Both the position numbers and the translations under genes were made by a program. A DNA stretch of 64,000 nt from Aaosphaeria pasadenensis (lineage: Eukaryota; Ascomycota; Dothideomycetes; Pleosporales), in the NCBI GenBank assembly GCA_022813625.1, contig JAKLMB010000002.1, forward strand, positions 62,001 through 126,000, read 5' to 3'. Within the stretch, counting starts at the first letter, position 1. Every line of letters begins with the position of its first letter. A model generated the notes under the pieces. It was given only the letters and a program-made list of their open reading frames with translations. It did not search any database and had not been told where the DNA came from. Shown here one piece after another: positions 57,884 to 64,000 of this stretch.

Positions 57884-60051
57884 GGCTCTCTTCGAGTGTG
57901 AGCACGCAAAACACAATTGAAAGGTTTGCAGAATGTAGAAGAATCGAGAGAGGGCTCGCGAGGTTCAGCTACCGGGAGGATAAAAGGCGTGTTGAATTGA
58001 TTTAGCCATGCTGCCATTATAATACGCGACTGAACGGAGAATCGTGAGGTCATTGCACCTATCCTGGGAACCCGAAGTCACGCTAACCCAAATCGTTCTC
58101 ACTCGCTGCTTGGAGTATTCTTGTCATTGCGATACACGGGCTTAACTAAAGCAAACATTGCTTTTTGGTCTATGGGATGAGCTGGCGTTGAAGATTGAGT
58201 CAAAATAAAACTGTGTACTGCGCGATTGCCGGGGTGAGATCCTCCCATGATCTGCATTGCTGCAGTAAGGCGTGGAATCATGTCCCGGTAAAGCTTGGAT
58301 TCTTGTGGCTTACTCCGCATCAGAAGGCATCAAATTGCTCGTCCCATTCAGCGATGAACGACTTTTGTGAAGCGTCTTTTGTTGGGGCAAGCTATCCAGA
58401 TTCACGCACCACACACACCTCACGAGCGACCGTGGATGAGGAGACCTCCTCGGAATGAATGAATGTAAGCCGGAACCTACATCCGGTGTTCTTTCTGCTC
58501 CTTGGATACCTTGACCTACCTCGTAACTAGTAGAACTCTTACCATACACCTCATCACTTGTTCAATCCCTTGCATTTGACTGGTTCTACCAGCAATTGCC
58601 AACTACGAGTAACACCTATCGCTGTATTCCTCGTGTGTCCATCAGATAATGGTCACAATCATCAACTGTTTAGTGTCGTATGGTAATAGATGGTCAGAAG
58701 TGTCAAGAGATCTAGGCTCTCACAACTGCATATCAGCTGAACCTACATTAACCTACAAGTACGACGACAAGTATCCAATCCCACAGCCCGTGCTCAGGTG
58801 AACAATTCTTCCGTTCGCTCTTGCCTAGTTCTGAATCCCTAGGTCTAGTTATCGAAACCAGCAAGGCATTAGTTCAGCTAATGTTTCGGGAGCGGCAACT
58901 ACACTTTCTTTGTTCGTCTTCTCTTCAGGATGTTCATGTTTCCGGAGCTAGAGAAGGCGCAAAGTCCGGTACGCCCTCGTCTCGCTATTCTTGATTAGCG
59001 AACCATAGATTGCGGGGTTTATCTGAAAGGAAGGGGGCACGGGGGATCGCTTTAGCATGTGGCCATTCAACAAGGAAGGGATGGGGATCGCATCTTTGGT
59101 ACTGCTTGCTCACGTGCGCACTTGTCTATGGATGAACTAGAAGTAGTCCCTGTGGCGATGAAGTGTGGCTATGAAGGCTGACGCTACTGAGTATGGATGG
59201 AGGTTTTGTTGTGGGAATTGAGAACTCTGAGTAGAGTGAAAGGCCTCTCTTTGATTTTGAAGCCTACTGGGGAGGAAGTGAATAAGCCATCTGAGTAGAA
59301 ACGCGGCTCCGACCATGAACGTATTATGAAGCATAAGAAACTATAGCATGTGTCAACACATCATTAGATAAATCGCCCACTCATATCTAATTACTACATT
59401 GGTGTATCAATATGATATAGTGCAGATACAACATAACAAATACGTCAAGGTTGTACTGGATAACTCGCTACGAATTTGTATCAGTAACGACTGATACCTC
59501 CAGTAACTGAAAACTCGTTTGTTTGTGGTTGATTCGATATTCGATACTTTAAATTTCGTAAGGGAGGGAATAGAGCATTGTCTTGCCTGAATATATCAAT
59601 ACTGTAACTATGTTTCGATCAGGCTTGGCTATGTGATTATTGAAGACCGAACATGCAAAGAAGATTCCTCTTTCTATCGGTAACCTCATTTATCTTTCAT
59701 GGAACTTCCTTCCTCTGGAATGTTCGGGTTTTCTTCGTACGTATCGTGGACGGGGAACACATCATCTTCACCTTTTTTCTTTTGCTAAAGCTTCACAGTA
59801 CCTCACAGCTACGACCGAGTACAATGACCACCTTGCGTTCCGTGATAGACAAAGGTTCATGTTGCACAATGCCCAATGCAGATTTTGGGGGTATTTACGA
59901 AGTATATTGAAGCTTCTAGTGAGCTGTTCCCTAACAATATGTCTAAAACTTCATCATGATACCTTCAGGTACCAAATCCATAGCCCACCCGAAAAATTTG
60001 GGCCCCAAAACCAAGCCAAAAGCAAAGATTCAATGGCTTTGCTTACTCAGG
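57884..60051. other. Intergenic, 2.2 kb, nothing recognised
   Basis: Upstream of the reductase-like gene and 3' of the kinase-like gene. Open frames at 58195-58458 and 59640-60149 show no motifs; the stretch 59340-59640 is AT-rich. Confidence 0.45.
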
Positions 60052-60950
60052 TCATATGTATGCTGCCATCTGTCTCTCGGTGCCTCTATCCTTGCCATTC
60101 CCAGTCTCCTGCTTTTCCGAAGCCCATTCACTATCCTCTATACTCTTAACCATCTCATCAACCTTCAACCGCCCCTCAACAATCTCCTTTCCATTCACGA
60201 GATCGTTCTCGTCTGCACGCTTGCCCGCCTCCTCCTTGTTCTTCGCTATGCCTGCCTTAACATGTCTGTGGACGAGGCGATCTCTCGCCACGTCGAAATC
60301 CACATCAACAAACCACAGCTCATCCATCAACTCGCTAGCTTCCTTCCACGGACTCTTGTCTAGACTCAAATAATTCCCCTCGAAAATTACGATTCGCACA
60401 CTCGACTGTATTGCAATGTCGTCTTGGACGGGATCCTTCACGGCGTGATCGAAGCTAGGCGCGTACAAGGTCGACGTCTCGGGACACAGAGGCTCACGTA
60501 GCTTCTTCACGAGCGTTAGGAATGAGTCGCCGTCGAACGTAAATGCAGCGCCTCGGCGTGCATGTGCGGTCACGGGATCGGGAAGGGCGTCCAGCTGGGC
60601 ACGGGAGAGGTGGTAGCCGTCCATAGGTACGAAAGCGGCGAGGGGGCAACTATTGTGGGTTCCTGGAGATGCTTGTGCATGTTTCTCGTTCAGACGATTA
60701 GCTACGAATGCAGCGAGTGTGGTTTTGCCTTAACTGTCGTCAGTATGGATATGCGCATAGGGGTGGATGGTGGGCAAATGAGGGGACAGTACCCGAACCG
60801 GGGATGCCTGAGACAGCAACTAGGATACGCTTAGAATTGGGGAGGTCCTGGAACTTGTCTATCGCAATGTTAATTTTGAAGAAACAAGAGTCGGTTCCAA
60901 CAGGAAATACCCCAAGTCTTTTCAACCAGTCGGTCAACCTGTTCTTCCAT
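60052..60950 (-). CDS. P-loop kinase-like protein, Yfh7 / uridine kinase-like
   Basis: Three exons (60950-60911, 60858-60793, 60728-60052) give 260 aa. Exon 1 encodes MEEQVDRLVEKTW. The second intron interrupts the Walker A loop, rebuilt on splicing as AVSGIPGSGKTTLAAF (GIPGSGKT at about 31-38). PMDGYHLSRAQLDALPDP and RRGAAFTFDGDSFLTLVKKL are the substrate-side signatures of the phosphoribulokinase/uridine kinase superfamily, VIFEGNYLSLDKSPW is the Walker B region, and RDRLVHRHVKAGIAKNKEEA is the lid. The pattern matches fungal Yfh7 and its relatives better than true uridine kinases. The substrate is not established. The C-terminus is acidic and charged. The presence of all motifs across three exons argues for a live gene. 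Confidence 0.87.
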
Positions 60951-61815
60951 CCTGAATTACAACGAGGATGCAGAGTTCTTATCTAAGCCGGATCTAAGTC
61001 GATAATGGATGAAGCGATACTTCACCCTGAATATGTTCATGTATATTCATATATGCTTTAAAGGGGTGAAGATGCCTCTTGTACAAATGCTTAGGAGCTT
61101 ACCGCTGATCGTGGGGTATTGTGTGGAGTTAGGTTAAGCTTAGTCGTCAGGAGGTTCCTGTGACGTAGCTAGTGGGGAAAAGAAGCAACACCAGCTTCCA
61201 AAAGGCGCGATAATGTGTAAAACAAGTTGGCAATCTTATCTTTGATTGAGAACCAATGAATAGTGTCATTAGGGTATAACCCTGGGGGCTCGAGGCACTT
61301 GCTCAGTTTTGCTTTTCCTCCATGTAGTGTGAACCACGGATGGATAGTCCTCCTCGCCTTGCAACGTAATTGGTATGATCATTCGCGATTCAATGAGGCA
61401 TTAATAAACATGAATACTAAAATCTAGGAAACCGAGTGATTTCATGACTGTAGAACATGGCTCAATGCGACTACCAGAAGCGAGGCTATGATGTTGTGCC
61501 TTGCCAATACGATGATATAGCATTGGATTATGATACACCCTGTCACGAAGATATATTTCTTCTTGTCATTTACATGACTCTGCCAACTTCGGAAAGCCGA
61601 GTTTAGCAAACCCACCCAAAAAGAGACACCGAAAACTCCATTGCTTTGACGTATCCTCCTTGTCGAGATGATGCACATATCATATACAGAGAAGATGAAA
61701 AAGAACCCAGATGCTCACTTAGGGATATCACGCTCCCGGAAACATCGACAACGCCTATCGGAGGCTCTCAGCAGCCTTAAAGTCCGAACAGTGAAAGTAA
61801 GGAGACATTATAAGA
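60951..61815. other. Intergenic, upstream of kinase-like gene
   Basis: 865 bp with no supported gene; open frames at 61442-61678 and 61668-61907 have no motifs or overlap the carrier gene. Confidence 0.45.
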
Positions 61816-63073
61816 TCAACGACCACGCTGGTGCTCTAGTGCTTCATTTTCGTGTTTCAATCTCTGCTGCCAGGAGCGGAGCGATTCATATGTCAGCATG
61901 GTTGTGACCGCTGCAGGGACAGCCCGGACCATGTTCGTTCCCATGCCGCTGTAGAATGCTCTCCAGCCTTCTTCATGCAGTATTGTCGTGCATGTCTTTA
62001 AGACGCCACGGTATCTGGGGATATTAACCATGCCATCCGATGACGCCGTCCCTGGCGGACGAGTATGATGTCCGACTCCCTGAAGGCCGCCTCGAAATGA
62101 TATCTCGTTGTGGGAGCTTGATGGCAGTGACCGTTGTTGTGTCTGAAGACGGGTACGAAGAACCTCATGGGGATAAGTGGCGGATGTTGCGCAGATTTTG
62201 CTTAGAATCGTGGCCGATAATACACCCACCCAGTGAACCTCTTCATCAGTATTCGTCGCTTGACCCATTTCTAATCCTGTGAACCTCATCTTGAAGTATT
62301 CATAGAGCGGAAATTGTATGGCAACGTGCGTAAGACCAAGTAACGCTGGGGCCAAGCCAGAGTAGAATGCGCCGATACCCTCCATTCTGTACATTTTGCG
62401 GAATGCGTCGAAAGTTCCCTTGTATTGCCATGGCGGTCGATACTCTTCTGCTGTGTGGGAGCTCACTTGGGACATAAGTCGAGTTTTGATGACCCATATC
62501 GGATTAGTTGCTAGCGTCGAGCATGCGCCGGCCGTGATAGACGCGGATATGCGAGATAGCCACTTGTTGTCTAGCAAAATTTGTCAACATGTCGAATCGA
62601 CATCTAAGCACCACCAACTAACCTATTTGCGTGTAGAAAAAATCCTTAGAGTAATCATACACGCTCATGTAGACGGCCCATGTCGGAATGTATCCGAGTA
62701 ACATCGGGCCGAGACCTCTGTATAAACCTTTGACGCCATCTTCTGTCCATATCACACGCGCAGTCCCCGCGAGGCCTCGATATACTGCGCGGGTAGGTCT
62801 TCCATGGTTTCGGGGCCGGAATGCTCCCTGAGCTTGAAGCCGAGTCTTGATGACGTCGAGCGGGCAGGTCACGATGCCAGAAGCGATACCGGCCGCAGCA
62901 CCACAGATGGCATTGACGGAGGAGTTTGGAAGGTTCGCACACCTCACAGCAAGGCTAGAGAAGGGTTTGGGAGGGGGTGAGGAGTTATAAGAAGAATTCG
63001 AGGTCGTCGTCGTCGCATACCGTTCTTTTGAGGTAGTCGGGGACGGCGGCGGCTCGGGTGCTTCGGTGGACAT
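61816..63073 (-). CDS. Mitochondrial carrier, NAD+ transporter type (Yia6/Ndt1-like)
   Basis: Two exons (63073-62623 and 62570-61816; 52-nt intron GTTAGT to TGCTAG) give 401 aa. After a Pro/Ser/Thr-rich N-terminus come three tandem mitochondrial carrier repeats with PLDVIKTRLQAQG, NPIWVIKTRLMSQ and YPHEVLRTRLQTQ (Px[DE]xx[KR]x[RK]), with the repeat helices SSVNAICGAAAGIASGIVTC and SASITAGACSTLATN. NPIWVIKTRLMSQ is characteristic of the yeast Ndt1/Ndt2 and pyrimidine nucleotide/folate carrier subgroup. The protein would exchange NAD+ or related nucleotides across the inner membrane. A low-complexity loop in the third repeat (residues after RSLPSSSHNE) is longer than usual. It diverges from QCR7. 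Confidence 0.9.
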
Positions 63074-63678
63074 GGTGGGAGGCTGTTCATGATGGAAAGA
63101 TCAGAGAAAAGCATTAAGTTTTTTCAGATAGTGATATCCTACAGGCCGTCGTCCCCTTTACAGTGCCTCAGTGTGCGGAAACCCCGCAGCACTCGAGTGA
63201 CACAATAGCTAGCGGTCGAGCAGATCCATTGACCGTCGGACGCAAGATGCAGGGCGGGGATCGAAGCGATGCCGGGTCGATTACGTTTGTTGGAGTGATG
63301 ATCTGTCGCTGCGATGGGCGGCGACGGGTTGTTCAACTATACGCACGCAAATGACTCGCGACCTGAGGATGAGAGGGAACGTCTGGCTAGGCACACGAAA
63401 GAGAGAGAGAGAGGGAGAGGGAGAGAGACAGACAGAGAGGGACTGACGATAGGAACAAGTACGAAAGTGCGGTGGGGAAGGATGGCACATGGATTGCAAG
63501 CTTGCTAGTCTTTTGCCAAGCTTCGGCGTTCAGCGACCAGCCAATTCGCTTCGAGCATTTCAACCTTACGAACCTTGAGAACTTCATCGACGACACTTCA
63601 GTGACTTCCTCTCCCGACCGACCCCAGCACCCGCTACCTCCACACAACTCTGATCCATCCTCAGAGCGCCCCGAAACG
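63074..63678. promoter_or_regulatory. Bidirectional promoter of NAD+ carrier and QCR7
   Basis: A 605-bp spacer separates the two divergent ATGs at 63073 and 63679, both mitochondrial proteins. A GA-rich tract (about 63401-63440) lies in the middle. No gene is seen; the open frames there follow the purine bias. Confidence 0.55.
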
Positions 63679-64000
63679 ATGTCCGCGCCGTCGCTCGCAC
63701 CCTTCATTCTCAAGCGCCCCTGGCTGCAGAAGTTCGTGTCGCCACTCGCCAAGTGGTATGTGAACGCTGCGGGCTACAGGCAACTCGGATTGAGGTATGA
63801 ATACCCTCTAAAATTGGCCAATTCCATGCTGGAGTGTCGCATAGTCACACTGGCACTGGATGGTGACTGCTAGGACGATGGATTAACACCAATTCCTCCG
63901 TAGGGCCGATGATTTGATCCCGGAAGAGAACAACACTGTTCAGCTTGCCCTCAAGCGTCTCCCACCGAAGGAGGCTTACGACCGTGTCTTCCGTCTGCGA
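63679..64000 (+). CDS. QCR7: Cytochrome b-c1 complex subunit 7 (partial, 5' part)
   Basis: Exon 1 (63679-63794) and the start of exon 2 (63904 to the window end) give 71 residues. MSAPSLAPFILKRPWLQKFV and PLAKWYVNAAGYRQLGLR join across a 109-nt intron (GTATGA to CCGTAG) to ADDLIPEENNTVQLALKRLP and YDRVFRLR. This is the conserved N-terminal half of the roughly 125-residue Qcr7 subunit, which lies on the matrix side of complex III and contacts cytochrome b. The C-terminal part is outside the window. Confidence 0.93.

Overview
The window is nuclear DNA from a filamentous ascomycete (Pezizomycotina). The evidence is short spliceosomal introns (mostly 50-65 nt) with CTAAC/CTGAC-like branch sites, a Zn2Cys6 regulator, a Sog2-type RAM-pathway protein, a DUF1857 protein and an AROM-related protein, plus pyrimidine-rich leaders and long gene-poor intergenic stretches. 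The class cannot be fixed from sequence alone; Leotiomycetes or Dothideomycetes would both fit. Exon models were built by hand from splice sites and frame closure. Each multi-exon model marked as confident closes to an exact multiple of three.

Layout, left to right: 5' part of an SDR oxidoreductase (minus, cut by the window edge); a small basic His/Thr-rich protein (+); dihydrofolate/folylpolyglutamate synthase (minus) diverging from a conserved hypothetical protein (+); two damaged coiled-coil-type genes at 7.4-9.6 kb; a DUF1857 protein (minus); mitochondrial ornithine carbamoyltransferase (minus); a vacuolar Tag1-like membrane protein (+); a Sog2-like LRR protein (+); an intron-containing tRNA-Arg(UCU); and an SDR with two unusually long introns (+).

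Next come an AROM-derived protein (+) with a conserved type I dehydroquinase domain and a degenerated shikimate dehydrogenase domain, a 4.6 kb gene desert, a seven-exon Zn2Cys6 regulator (+), glutathione reductase (minus), a small single-TM protein (+), and an MFS hexose transporter (minus). Two decayed gene relics lie at 46.7-50.4 kb, one interrupted by a small inverted-repeat element.

The right end holds a Ser/Thr-rich single-pass membrane protein (minus), a steroid 5-alpha-reductase-like protein (minus), a P-loop kinase-like protein (minus), and a divergent pair made of a mitochondrial NAD+ carrier homologue (minus) and QCR7 of complex III (+, cut by the window edge).

The genes are mostly unrelated housekeeping functions; there is no convincing biosynthetic or catabolic cluster. 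The most unusual items are the AROM-derived mixed active/inactive protein, a three-copy MITE family with TACAGAGGGTTGG termini, the relic cut by one MITE, the glutathione reductase whose catalytic HPxxxEE tail sits on a 45-nt last exon behind a 422-nt intron, and a uORF whose stop overlaps the SOG2 start as ATGA.
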